A stretch of 24,663 nucleotides of DNA from positions 1 to 24,663 of the IMG/VR virus record IMGVR_UViG_3300033142_000336; one strand, 5' to 3'. Source of the stretch: a virus. Below, in pieces: positions 1 to 7,990 of the stretch (its first letter is position 1; every line of letters begins with the position of its first letter). Below the pieces are notes generated by a model. That model had not been told where the DNA came from. It did no database searches and saw only the letters and a program-made list of their open reading frames with translations. Made by a program: the position numbers and the translations under genes.

Positions 1-598
1 GGTCTTTAATGATGATTGGTGAATTTTCAAAAATACTGTCATCAGCTTCTAATTGTCCTTGCATTCCGCTAGTTCCTTTTTGAAACTCAGAACCATAGAT
101 AAACAATGAACATTGTACTCCTGCAGCCATTGATTGACCTGCTGCCTCATAATATGCTACGTCAATTGTTCCAGCTCCTGTGTCAACATCAGTAATGATT
201 GCCTTGTTGCTGTTAACTGAATTAAGTGAACTATCAGATAACATAACTGTTTGTCCAATTCTTAATGCAATTGAACCTGAACCAGGTACAAGCACATCGT
301 TAATTGTCAAAGTAGCTGTAAGAGCGCCTGCTGCTGCTCCTGACTCAACGTTTGTATATTTAGTGTGTAGTCTTCCTTGCTCTGCCCATTTGATAAGGTC
401 AGAGTTAGAAGGCATTTCAGCGCCTACCATTCTTAAGAATGATGCTACTGTACGATTACCATAACGCTCGAATTCTTTCTCGTAAGTATCAGGAAGATAC
501 TGATTCAAGAAGTCAAAGTTGGTAATGTAGTTTGTTTGTAATAAAACCTGTTCTGAACTTGGTTGCAAGTCAAACCCAGGTACTGCATCTACTGCCAT
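1..598 (-). CDS. Major capsid protein, N-terminal 199 residues (runs off left edge)
   Basis: The reading frame opens at an ATG at 596-598 (protein begins MAVDAVPGFDLQPSSEQVLL) and stays open to base 1, so the C-terminal part lies outside the window. I call it the major capsid protein mainly from position: it is the gene immediately downstream of the terminase, portal and scaffold genes, the usual place in tailed phages. The visible part is soluble, with no signal peptide or membrane segment. It holds a small Ala/Gly/Thr-rich beta-type insert (about residues 80-150, with GSGSIALRIGQTVM) and then GSEFQKGTSGMQ, which looks like the loop region of a capsid subunit. No promoter box is visible in the 20 bases upstream, so it is probably read through from the scaffold gene. 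A minor head protein is the alternative; the family could not be confirmed from the fragment. Confidence 0.68.
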   Translation of the reverse strand, partial: MAVDAVPGFDLQPSSEQVLLQTNYITNFDFLNQYLPDTYEKEFERYGNRTVASFLRMVGAEMPSNSDLIKWAEQGRLHTKYTNVESGAAAGALTATLTINDVLVPGSGSIALRIGQTVMLSDSSLNSVNSNKAIITDVDTGAGTIDVAYYEAAGQSMAAGVQCSLFIYGSEFQKGTSGMQGQLEADDSIFENSPIIIKD

Positions 599-618
599 AA
601 TTTTAACTTTTTAATTTT

Positions 619-1161
619 TTAACTATTTTTTTTACTTCTAATTTTTAATCCTCTTCCGCTAGAGTCCGAAACTTGTCTTGCCTTGAAACCTGTATCTCCA
701 ATTGCCTGAGGAGTTTGTCTGATATTCATATTGACGTTTTTGCTTTTTTTAGTAACGTCCTGAATTGCATCAGCTTTCCCTTGCTCATAAAAATAACTTG
801 CAAATCTTTGAGGATCCATAGCTGCACTTAATGCAGCATGCCACCCCTTAGCATCACTTATCAAACCGTCTTCGCCTACATATTTTTTGACGAAATTGTT
901 TAAATCGCTTTGCTTAGACTTCATCTCATTGACATCACCATAAGAATACTTTACTTTTTTGTCTCCTACTTCGAACTCAAAACCTTTGAACTCAGGATTA
1001 AAAACTTCATTTGTCTTCTTTAAGAAAAACTCATTTTTCCTTTGGTTCCTTAAGTTGTTCTTCAGAAAAAGCATTCCCACTTGACTCAAGAGGAATACTA
1101 TACTTTTCTTTGTACTCGTTAAGATACTTTTTAGCTTTTGAAAGTTCTCTTTTTTTAGCAA
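619..1161 (-). CDS. Capsid scaffold-like protein, C-terminal part (different frame from the N-terminal part)
   Basis: Only about the last 137 residues, from NEFFLKKTNEVFNPEFKGF onward (below about position 1032), look like real protein. The first 43 codons of this open frame are the out-of-frame shadow of the upstream scaffold gene. The real part is rich in charged helix, contains GDKKVKYSYGDVNEMK and FYEQGKADAIQDVTKK, and ends in a basic tail (DSSGRGLKIRSKK). From memory, phages related to this one carry a single protein of about 350 residues with an acidic N-terminus like the neighbour's and a C-terminus like this, between portal and capsid genes. The likeliest reading is therefore one scaffold or assembly gene of about 356 residues, split here by a one-base frame difference near 1034-1038. 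The ATG at 1161 is probably not a true start. Confidence 0.6.
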   Translation of the reverse strand: MLKKENFQKLKSILTSTKKSIVFLLSQVGMLFLKNNLRNQRKNEFFLKKTNEVFNPEFKGFEFEVGDKKVKYSYGDVNEMKSKQSDLNNFVKKYVGEDGLISDAKGWHAALSAAMDPQRFASYFYEQGKADAIQDVTKKSKNVNMNIRQTPQAIGDTGFKARQVSDSSGRGLKIRSKKNS

Positions 1162-1690
1162 TATTTTTCTTTTTTATTTCCTTCTCGTCATCTAACTCTT
1201 CATCATATGAAAACTTTTCATTCATTAAATAATTAATGTCTTCATTATCTAAATCAGACTCTGTTAAAGAATAATATTCAGCTAATACTTGATCGTCATT
1301 TAATTCATCATAGTTCCTGTTGGCTTTTACGAAATCTTCAAATCCACGACCAGTTTGTTTTTTGAAATCCAAATATTTAGACACGTCTTCCGGTAAATTT
1401 CCTGCTTGTTCTTTTTGAGCAAACAAATCATCTACAGAAGATATATCTTTATTATATCTATCTTTAATATATGAAAGAACGTCTTCGTCTTTTATAGTTG
1501 GACTTTCAACTTCCGAGACCTGCTCGGTATTTTGTTCTACAGGCTGCTCTGCAGCAGTCTCCGTAGCAGTATCTTCAACAACAGCTTCCTGTTGTGAGTT
1601 TTCTTCTTCATGCTTTTGTAGTAGTTTTTCCTCTACTTCCTGTACTGATTTTTCAGGTACAGATTCTAATGATTTTACTTTAATTTCCAT
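1031..1690 (-). CDS. Capsid scaffold-like protein, N-terminal part
   Basis: This 219-residue acidic protein lies between portal and capsid genes, which is where internal scaffolds or capsid assembly proteins sit. Residues 1-70 are a disordered, Glu/Gln-rich segment. The rest is predicted helix with DEDVLSYIKDRYNKDISSVD, a DFVKANRNYDELNDDQVLAEYY block and a Lys/Glu-rich helix at 165-200. It contains no cysteine, in keeping with a scaffold. A TAnnTTTG box (1707-1714) lies 17 bases before the start, so head genes may have their own promoter. The frame ends at TGA (1031-1033) directly after a run of five A on the coding strand. Removing one A joins it in frame to the next open frame. A scaffold role is inferred from place and composition. 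Confidence 0.72.
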   Translation of the reverse strand: MEIKVKSLESVPEKSVQEVEEKLLQKHEEENSQQEAVVEDTATETAAEQPVEQNTEQVSEVESPTIKDEDVLSYIKDRYNKDISSVDDLFAQKEQAGNLPEDVSKYLDFKKQTGRGFEDFVKANRNYDELNDDQVLAEYYSLTESDLDNEDINYLMNEKFSYDEELDDEKEIKKKNIAKKRELSKAKKYLNEYKEKYSIPLESSGNAFSEEQLKEPKEK

Positions 1691-1706
1691 TTGATTTAAT
1701 TTTTTA

Positions 1707-1714
1707 CAAAGTTA
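1707..1714 (-). promoter_or_regulatory. Promoter -7 box TAACTTTG upstream of scaffold gene
   Basis: The minus strand reads TAACTTTG, an exact match to the Bacteroidota -7 consensus TAnnTTTG, in the 32-base gap between portal and scaffold genes. Transcription would start around 1700, giving a leader of about 10 bases. No TTG -33 element is visible at the usual spacing, so strength or activator dependence is unknown. The same octamer recurs at 4191-4198 inside the end of the terminase gene, 45 bases before the portal start; that copy is weaker evidence because it is within coding sequence. Confidence 0.5.
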
Positions 1715-1722
1715 ATATATAA

Positions 1723-4146
1723 TTATAAACTATCCTCATTTGATTCAAAACTTACTGAAGGCAAGTTGTTTTTTCTTTGCTCTATAAGCTTTGATTGTTC
1801 TGTGTTAGCCTGAGATATTCTTTCTGACTTGGCTTTTTCTCGTTGCATCTCTCTTTCTTCCAATCCTTTCTGCTCCATTTGTTTTAAGTTAACATCAACT
1901 CCTTTAAGTTTCATTTGTAGTTGAAACTCTAAATTCATAAGCTCTGCTTTAATAGAAGCTTCTCCTCTCATCTTTTTAACAGCAAATTCTGCTTTGGCTT
2001 GCTCTAATTGTATTGCAGCTTGTTGCTCCATTTGTTGTTTTTGCATAGCAGCTTGTGCGGCCATTTGTTGAGACTGAGCGTTAATCTGTGCTTGTTGTTG
2101 AGCTGCCGCAGCTTTTTGCTTCTCTTCTGTATCTTGTTTAGCTTTTCTTTTAAGTTTTAAAACTTGATTAGCTAATTTTAAATTTCTTATTTCTCTAATA
2201 TCAATTGCATCTTCTAAATTTATAGAATCTCTTTGTAATGCCATTTGAATATTCTGCTCTAGCATTTTCTTTTCTTCCTCGTCAGGCTCTATTTCTATAA
2301 ATATTCCAAAGTCACTTAAATATAATTTACTTATCTCATCCAAAAGTCCTACGTTGAACTTTCCTATTTGATTTACAAATTCTTCTCTAAAATCAGAATA
2401 CTCTAAAACATCTGCTATTCTGCTAGATAAAGCAGTACACAGCCTTTGGCTTATTTGAAGACCTGCATCTAAAATATGTCTTGTTGCTGTATTGCTACTT
2501 AAGGCTGCTAATTTTTGCAACCCAACTAATGAGTATGAATCAGGTGTAGAACCATCTCTAGCTTCATTTAATCCTGTAACGTCTCTCATCATTTGTAAGT
2601 AATGATTATAAGACCCGACAAGACTTTGTATTTTACCTTGACCTGAATTACTATTTAATTGCTGAATTGGAACTCTAGCTTGGTTGAAATCTCCGTCTTG
2701 AGTGTAGCTTCTACCAATAACCGAACCTGTTTGAAAAAACATTCGCAATGCATCTTCAGGATTATATGCTTGACCTGTTCCCAAGTCAACTTCATTTAAT
2801 CCATCTGCATCTATAAACACACCATCAGGAACAACTTTAGATATTACTTGTTGTAGTTTTAAATGTGTTATTTGAATCAAATCTGCAAAGGTTATCATTC
2901 TTCTCACTAACGACTCATAAACACCTTTATACATTCTTGGCGCACATGCTACATATTCGGGATAAACTTCTTGAGATGCAGATTGAGGTCTAGCCATGTT
3001 TTCTGCCATTTGCCATTTCAAAAGAATATTTGTTCCCATAACCATTACACCCTCATACCACACGTCTATAGTTTTAGATACTTTTTTAAACTTTCCTTCT
3101 TCTTGCATTTCAAGAGTTGGATTAAAAGTATCGTCCTTTTCTATAACCTTTTCAGCTCCAGACGAATTTATTTTTTTCTTGTATGTAAAAGTGTGTGTTG
3201 TTTTGTAGTTAAAAAACAACAATGTAGCGCTGTCTCTACTAAATAAACTATTGTTATAATATTGAGCAGTATTATTATAGTCGTACCAACTTTGACTATA
3301 TTTTGCTATCTCATCCATGTCTTGTCTAGTTAAACTAGTGTCTATCTTTTTAAGCTCAACGATAGGCATGGTTTTAATTTCTCCCCAATAAAAACAATCT
3401 TGAAAATGCGGATCTTCCGTGTAGCTGTGTACAACATTTGCAGGATCTACATATTCAATAGAAATACCAGAGCCTGGCTTAAAGGTATTCTTACACATAG
3501 ATACACCCAGAACTGTCTGGTCGTAGTATAATTGTTTTTGTATTTCGTAGTATCTATTTTCAGCTAAAACTGTATTGATTGCTTCTTCCTCTGCAATCTC
3601 AATAGATGGTTTGTACTTGAGCTGCATATGTAACGCCAACTCTTCGGATGTATTTGGCACATCTTCTTCAGATGTTGCAAATGTATTTATCCCTAATGAC
3701 TGCTGAACCTGTTTCATAACTGGTTTAGCCAACATATCTTTTTCTAACTGAATTTGATATTCGCTTCTTTTTTCTAAAGACATTCCGTCTTGAGCAAAAG
3801 CATTTATCTTAAATACCCTGTCGGCCATACCATTTACGACAATATCAACAAACTTGGGAATTATAGGTACAGGAGTCCAGTCAAGGTTTAAATAACTTAA
3901 GTCACCATCAATGGCTAATTCATTCTTATATTTTTGAATTGATTGCTCTCCACGAGCATATAATCTTAATCTATGGAAATCAGCCCATTGATTGTAGAAC
4001 CTGCTTTGGCCTCCATCTTTTCTGAACCATTCATATTGAATAGCTTGTCCTATTTGTAACCCAAATTCAAAAGAGTCTTTTTGTTTATCTGAAACAAATT
4101 GACTAGGAAATCCTGTTGGGTTTAGCGTGATTTTTACATCCTCCAT
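1723..4146 (-). CDS. Portal protein
   Basis: An 807-residue protein directly downstream of the large terminase, whose stop codon abuts this start (TAAATG). The portal forms the dodecameric ring at one capsid vertex through which DNA is packaged. Gene position, size and layout fit: an N-terminal alpha/beta body (about 1-620) with SIEYVDPANVVHSYTEDPHF, a pattern usual in portal cores, and RDVTGLNEARDGSTPDSYSL (about 525-545), a conserved type of segment in large portals. The last 150 residues are an Ala/Gln-rich coiled coil (AAAQQQAQINAQSQQMAAQ) followed by charged helix. Such long Gln-rich tails are common in portals of podovirus-like Bacteroidota phages. No nuclease or protease domain is apparent. 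Confidence 0.85.
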   Translation of the reverse strand: MEDVKITLNPTGFPSQFVSDKQKDSFEFGLQIGQAIQYEWFRKDGGQSRFYNQWADFHRLRLYARGEQSIQKYKNELAIDGDLSYLNLDWTPVPIIPKFVDIVVNGMADRVFKINAFAQDGMSLEKRSEYQIQLEKDMLAKPVMKQVQQSLGINTFATSEEDVPNTSEELALHMQLKYKPSIEIAEEEAINTVLAENRYYEIQKQLYYDQTVLGVSMCKNTFKPGSGISIEYVDPANVVHSYTEDPHFQDCFYWGEIKTMPIVELKKIDTSLTRQDMDEIAKYSQSWYDYNNTAQYYNNSLFSRDSATLLFFNYKTTHTFTYKKKINSSGAEKVIEKDDTFNPTLEMQEEGKFKKVSKTIDVWYEGVMVMGTNILLKWQMAENMARPQSASQEVYPEYVACAPRMYKGVYESLVRRMITFADLIQITHLKLQQVISKVVPDGVFIDADGLNEVDLGTGQAYNPEDALRMFFQTGSVIGRSYTQDGDFNQARVPIQQLNSNSGQGKIQSLVGSYNHYLQMMRDVTGLNEARDGSTPDSYSLVGLQKLAALSSNTATRHILDAGLQISQRLCTALSSRIADVLEYSDFREEFVNQIGKFNVGLLDEISKLYLSDFGIFIEIEPDEEEKKMLEQNIQMALQRDSINLEDAIDIREIRNLKLANQVLKLKRKAKQDTEEKQKAAAAQQQAQINAQSQQMAAQAAMQKQQMEQQAAIQLEQAKAEFAVKKMRGEASIKAELMNLEFQLQMKLKGVDVNLKQMEQKGLEEREMQREKAKSERISQANTEQSKLIEQRKNNLPSVSFESNEDSL

Positions 4147-6372
4147 TTATTGTATAATTTGGCTATAACTTCCCTTATTGTCGTATCTTGCAAAGTTAAG
4201 TTTTATTTTTGATTTCTTTTTAATGGGCTGATAAAGGCCCTTTTGTGTGGCCATAATAGCCAAACCTGAACTAATTGAAGCATCAAACTTAGTTCTGTTA
4301 TTAATATTGAACCTAGCCCAATCCTCTAAAGTTCTACTAAAATACATAGAACCCATACAATCTGAATCTCTAAAAACCCCATCTAAATCTAATCCAACGT
4401 GTTTTTCTATGTAAGATTCTATAGCAGCTGCATGAGCTTGTTTTACATCTTCTGAACTGTTGGGTATGCCACCTAATTCTCTTTCTGATTTAGAAAGCTT
4501 TGTGTAAACTTTGTCAGGCCTGTTCATAGAATAACCTCTATACCCTCTGTTTTTAAAATGATATAAAAGTCTAGGTTTATTGTTTTCTATTAATATAGGC
4601 ATTCCATAAAACACACAAGCCATAAGCACGTCTTCAAAAAATATTTCAGCAGTTTGCGGCCTAGCTATATATTCTAAAAAAAACTCATTAGTAGGCCCTT
4701 CGTCCATGTGAAATTTAGTCATTCCATGCAAAGCTCCATTCGACCCCCCACCACCAACTGTTCCTGAAATATCATAGCTATCACAGCCAAAAGCACCCAT
4801 ATGGTCGTTTTTAGGATATTTGACTCCGCCTTTAATGTAATATTGATTTTGTAAATGTTTGTTAGGGGTCCACGAAACATAAAATCTTCCCCTGTCATTG
4901 GGAGAAAATATAACCTGAGTGTCTTTTATTCCGTTTTTCCAAGAAAAAGAACCTCTAGTTATAAACCTGTCTTTTATTAAAGAATCATTATAGTCTATTT
5001 GCTGATAAATTTTTTGAAGATTAAACAGGGATTGTTTGCTCTCGTCTCTAAAAGCATGAGATTCAGTTCTAGGAAATTGTCTGTAATATTCATTCAATCC
5101 GTCAGGATCTGACTTTAAACCCTCTACCTCATTGTTCCAATGGTCTATAACCCCTGTATCAATAATGTCTCCGTGAGGGCCAACGCAATCCTCCTGTGGC
5201 GTTTCGAATACAGGCATTCCATAAGAATCAATGAATCCCTCGTAATTCCATTCCATAGGTATGAACAAAGAATATAATCCTGACTTAGTCTGTCCATTCC
5301 TGTTTCTTTTTGTAACATCTGAATCATTGTATAGTTTTTTAAAATTACCGCCCCCTTTATCTAGTGCGTTTGATGTAGACCCCATCATACATTTTCCTAT
5401 AATTCTACTACCTAATCTTAAACAGGTTTTTGTAACTCTCCAATTATTTAAAATATTGTCAGGCTTTTCCCATTTTCCGCTTTCATCATGAGCAAGTAAT
5501 TTCAGTTTTTCTCCGTCATAGGAGTTGTCCCCCGTGTTTTTCCAGTCGATTGTGGTGTCAAGTCCCTCAAGCTCTTTAACGGTTTCGTTTGCATCCAATT
5601 TTTTTCTTGTAAGTTTTGATGCGGGTACTCTGTAGGCAAGTTCTGTCTTGGGACGATCCATTCCGTCCTGGATGGGCTTGAAGAAGAAGGGATAGTTGAG
5701 GGATATCGGTACGACCTTATCGGTAAACATCTTTTTAGCATCCGACCCTGTTTTTGACAATATGCCATAACGTGAATCTCGTGAGGTTGTGGCCAAATGC
5801 ACAAGTTCTGATGACGACATAAAGCTAAATCCAGAACGTCTGTTCTTAAGATAGCACATTCCGTAAGACCTTCCGTCTGCTTTACAAGCTTCCCAGAAAA
5901 TAAAGAATAATCTGTTTGACTCCCTAAAGTTTGGCTGCCCAACATCAATCTTGGTCCAGCGCAAGTACATGTAATGAGAGCCAGTAATATAAGAAGGCTT
6001 GTCTTTATTAAAAAACCAAAAACCTTTTTCTCTTCTTTCGAACTCTTTGTCAATATAGTCATACCATTTTTCTTTAAAATTGTCAGGATATTTATCCCAA
6101 TCAAACACGCTTTTTATTTTGCTTAATTCCCTGGGATATTCTATATCGCTCCAATAATTATTTTCAAAATGATATACGTCTTCTTCTTTAGGTAAAGCAA
6201 TTTTTAAATTCTGTATCTCATACACCTCACCAATCATGCCGCTTTTTGATATAACTACAACATCATATTCTTTGTTATACCCATACTGCCAAAGTCTTTT
6301 TTTGTTATTGGACTTTATTACATTTTCCGGTATAGCGTCTTCTAATATTTTATATAAAGTTTGCTCGTACAT
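4147..6372 (-). CDS. Terminase large subunit (ATPase and nuclease)
   Basis: A 741-residue DNA-packaging motor. The ATPase half shows a degenerate Walker A at 175-188 (LKNRRSGFSFMSSS, arginine-rich rather than GKS/T), a clear Walker B at 292-297 (LLAHDE, ending in the DE pair) and a GSTSN coupling-type motif at 331-335. The nuclease half has RNase H-like acidic positions: D531 in FGCDSYD, E596 in ILIENNK and D698 in FDASISSGLA. The assignment of these three residues is my inference from spacing. The N-terminal 110 residues are an extra domain before the ATPase. It starts by TAATG overlap with the upstream small gene and ends against the portal start. It powers translocation of DNA into the prohead and cuts the concatemer. 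Confidence 0.88.
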   Translation of the reverse strand: MYEQTLYKILEDAIPENVIKSNNKKRLWQYGYNKEYDVVVISKSGMIGEVYEIQNLKIALPKEEDVYHFENNYWSDIEYPRELSKIKSVFDWDKYPDNFKEKWYDYIDKEFERREKGFWFFNKDKPSYITGSHYMYLRWTKIDVGQPNFRESNRLFFIFWEACKADGRSYGMCYLKNRRSGFSFMSSSELVHLATTSRDSRYGILSKTGSDAKKMFTDKVVPISLNYPFFFKPIQDGMDRPKTELAYRVPASKLTRKKLDANETVKELEGLDTTIDWKNTGDNSYDGEKLKLLAHDESGKWEKPDNILNNWRVTKTCLRLGSRIIGKCMMGSTSNALDKGGGNFKKLYNDSDVTKRNRNGQTKSGLYSLFIPMEWNYEGFIDSYGMPVFETPQEDCVGPHGDIIDTGVIDHWNNEVEGLKSDPDGLNEYYRQFPRTESHAFRDESKQSLFNLQKIYQQIDYNDSLIKDRFITRGSFSWKNGIKDTQVIFSPNDRGRFYVSWTPNKHLQNQYYIKGGVKYPKNDHMGAFGCDSYDISGTVGGGGSNGALHGMTKFHMDEGPTNEFFLEYIARPQTAEIFFEDVLMACVFYGMPILIENNKPRLLYHFKNRGYRGYSMNRPDKVYTKLSKSERELGGIPNSSEDVKQAHAAAIESYIEKHVGLDLDGVFRDSDCMGSMYFSRTLEDWARFNINNRTKFDASISSGLAIMATQKGLYQPIKKKSKIKLNFARYDNKGSYSQIIQ

Positions 6373-6659
6373 TACTTAGACCTACCTTCTGCAAAACCTT
6401 TAAAAGACGAAGCTTTACTTTCGGTTTTGTCATTTTGAATCATATTATTTTCTTCTTCTATCCTTGTTAATATTTCAAATGCATCAAATATTGCCAACTT
6501 CTTAGATGCTGCTGCATTTTTAAGTCTATCTGCTGCTATATCAGGCGCAAGCCCGTCTAAGTCTTTTTTTAAAATGCTTTCATTTGCAACTTTAATAAGC
6601 TCTTTGACAGCTTTTTTTCCTGCCTTTATAATTTCTAATTTTAATTCAGTATTATTCAT
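6372..6659 (-). CDS. Small helical protein upstream of TerL; candidate terminase small subunit
   Basis: A 95-residue, almost entirely helical protein with a hydrophobic middle (DRLKNAAASKKLAIFDAFEI) and a C-terminal tail ending GFAEGRSK. It is translationally coupled on both sides: ATGA overlap with the upstream gene and TAATG overlap with the terminase gene. A small terminase subunit, the DNA-recognition partner, usually lies just here and has this size. However, no helix-turn-helix is obvious, so the assignment rests on position. It could equally be an unrelated conserved head-module protein. Confidence 0.55.
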   Translation of the reverse strand: MNNTELKLEIIKAGKKAVKELIKVANESILKKDLDGLAPDIAADRLKNAAASKKLAIFDAFEILTRIEEENNMIQNDKTESKASSFKGFAEGRSK

Positions 6660-7219
6660 AGTATTAAAGTTATATTGTTAGTAAACATTCTGTAAAGTTT
6701 TTCTCCATCTACAGTAAACTCATATTCACTATTGGGTTGAAAAGAAATCTTATCACCCTCCCTAATACCTTTGCTATTTAATTCTTGATTTGAATATTTT
6801 AACACACCGACTAAAGGTTCTTCATCTTGGTGTGTTTTAAGGTAGTGGTTTTGTTTTTTAATTGGTTTTACCATGCAATATTTAGAATGACACGACCATT
6901 TATCGTCATGTTTATACATGTAAAACTGATCGAAGTCTATAAAGAATAAATTATCTTTAAAAAAACTTTTACCACTTCTTTCTTTTCCTTTCATGTCATT
7001 ATAATATTTAAAAACATTATGATGAACTAAAAGTGTATCTCCTGGAGATATTTCTCCATTATAATTTATAGGCACAGATATTACTTCTGCGTATCTATTT
7101 GATGCGGTATAATCCTCTTTGGATGTGCTTGTTATAAAATCAACATTTCCAATTTTTTTTGTGTGATTATACCTTCTGTCATTGCATGGTTTTACAATGA
7201 AGTAAAAAGGTGATTTCAT
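6656..7219 (-). CDS. Conserved phage protein with two GroES-like barrels (putative)
   Basis: 187 residues. The second half (118-187) reads like a co-chaperonin barrel: a start like LVGVLKYSNQEL, then IREGDKISFQPNSEYEFTVDGEKLYRM (residues 152-178) and a closing hydrophobic strand (NNITLIL). This parallels the GD-[IV]-x-[FY] strand, acidic turn and terminal strand of GroES. The first half has a similar arrangement, with GEISPGDTLLVHH at 55-67 and FFIDFDQFYMY at 92-102. I infer two beta barrels of the GroES-like fold; catalytic residues are not expected. It overlaps both neighbours by ATGA, inside the packaging operon. It may act with the GroEL encoded at 20330-21901, or may be a structural protein that merely uses the fold. 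Function unproven. Confidence 0.55.
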   Translation of the reverse strand: MKSPFYFIVKPCNDRRYNHTKKIGNVDFITSTSKEDYTASNRYAEVISVPINYNGEISPGDTLLVHHNVFKYYNDMKGKERSGKSFFKDNLFFIDFDQFYMYKHDDKWSCHSKYCMVKPIKKQNHYLKTHQDEEPLVGVLKYSNQELNSKGIREGDKISFQPNSEYEFTVDGEKLYRMFTNNITLIL

Positions 7220-7446
7220 TCAAAATTTATATTATATTCAATTGATATAGGCATGTTAGAGTTAAATTCTTTCCATAAAAATATTTCTCCTTTATTATTT
7301 TCAATCCATATTTTAATAGAATTGTTTTCTAACACATGCTTTATTAAATGAATATAATAATTTCCATTTAAAACTTCTTGGTCAACTATATAGTGCATTG
7401 CACTAGATTTATAGTCAGCTCCTACTGATATTTTTCTTATATCCAT
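7216..7446 (-). CDS. Conserved small phage protein
   Basis: 76 residues, MDIRKISVGADYKSSAMHYI onward, with alternating beta-type segments (IHLIKHV, SIKIWIEN, GEIFLWKEF). It ends in an ATGA overlap with the following gene, so it is co-translated with the packaging module. I recognise it as a type of short protein that accompanies terminase genes in Bacteroidota phages, but I know of no function. No membrane segment, cysteine pair or nucleic-acid motif is seen. Confidence 0.65.
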   Translation of the reverse strand: MDIRKISVGADYKSSAMHYIVDQEVLNGNYYIHLIKHVLENNSIKIWIENNKGEIFLWKEFNSNMPISIEYNINFE

Positions 7447-7457
7447 TATATTTCATT

Positions 7458-7988
7458 TTATTTTACTGATTTTAATAATCCTGATTCATATGTTAGTTGT
7501 GCTGTAGTTCCTTTTGAATTTATTACTACAGTTACTGTTCCATCATATCCACTAACAGATGCATCGCTTCCTGCAGGCCCTTGTGGCCCTGTAGGCCCTG
7601 TAGGCCCTGTAGCTCCTGTAGCTCCCGTAGCTCCTGTAGCTCCTGTATCCCCTTTAGGCCCCTGAGGCCCTGTAGCTCCTGTATCCCCTTTAGGCCCCTG
7701 AGCAGCAGCTTTACCACAGTCTTTTCCAAATGCGCAAACAACCCAAGTATATAAATCTTCTAAATCCTCTCTTAATTGTTCTATATTATTAATAAGACCT
7801 TTAACATTTTCAAACTTTGCGTTATCATCAACAAGATCTATTATTGTTGACGCATCAGTAATTGCATCTGTTTCTTTTTGAGGTGTTTCAACCTGACCAT
7901 CAGAATCCTTTGTAGGTTCAGATATATTCGGGTTGTTTTTATAAAGGGGTTTAGAAAGTTTTATATTGTCGTTTAATGTTGTTGCCAT
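7458..7988 (-). CDS. Collagen-like virion protein
   Basis: 176 residues. An N-terminal disordered/helical part (1-95, with a likely coiled coil [19 protein letters not shown]-like at 65-83) leads into 14 consecutive Gly-X-Y triplets at residues 98-139 ([12 protein letters not shown]...GPAG), then a short beta-rich C-terminal domain ([20 protein letters not shown]). The Gly-X-Y stretch would trimerise as a collagen-like rod, and the flanking helix could nucleate the trimer. Phage collagen-like proteins are typically tail-fibre or head-decoration proteins. Its place beside fibre genes favours a fibre or spike role. The coding DNA of the repeat is itself repetitive (7572-7697), so repeat number could vary between relatives. 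C85 and C91 flank the rod and might stabilise it. Confidence 0.75.
   Translation of the reverse strand: MATTLNDNIKLSKPLYKNNPNISEPTKDSDGQVETPQKETDAITDASTIIDLVDDNAKFENVKGLINNIEQLREDLEDLYTWVVCAFGKDCGKAAAQGPKGDTGATGPQGPKGDTGATGATGATGATGPTGPTGPQGPAGSDASVSGYDGTVTVVINSKGTTAQLTYESGLLKSVK
7572..7697 (-). repeat. DNA repeats encoding the Gly-X-Y rod
   Basis: Near-identical 9- and 18-base units (coding GCT/GCC-ACA-GG pattern, plus two copies of a block encoding [10 protein letters not shown]) fill this stretch. Tandem nature makes slippage and length change likely, and assembly across it could be imprecise. Frame is kept throughout. Confidence 0.8.
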
Positions 7989-7990
7989 GT

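Noticed and set aside
180-464. 94-residue plus-strand open frame
   Set aside because: Complement shadow of the capsid gene; its low-complexity content follows the capsid codons and no promoter is present.
4191-4198. TAACTTTG promoter for the portal gene
   Set aside because: Exact -7 match, but inside terminase coding sequence; such octamers are expected by chance in AT-rich coding DNA. Kept only as a remark.
5502-6104. 200-residue minus-strand open frame inside the terminase gene
   Set aside because: Alternative frame of the large terminase, with no family pattern; the true frame has the terminase motifs.
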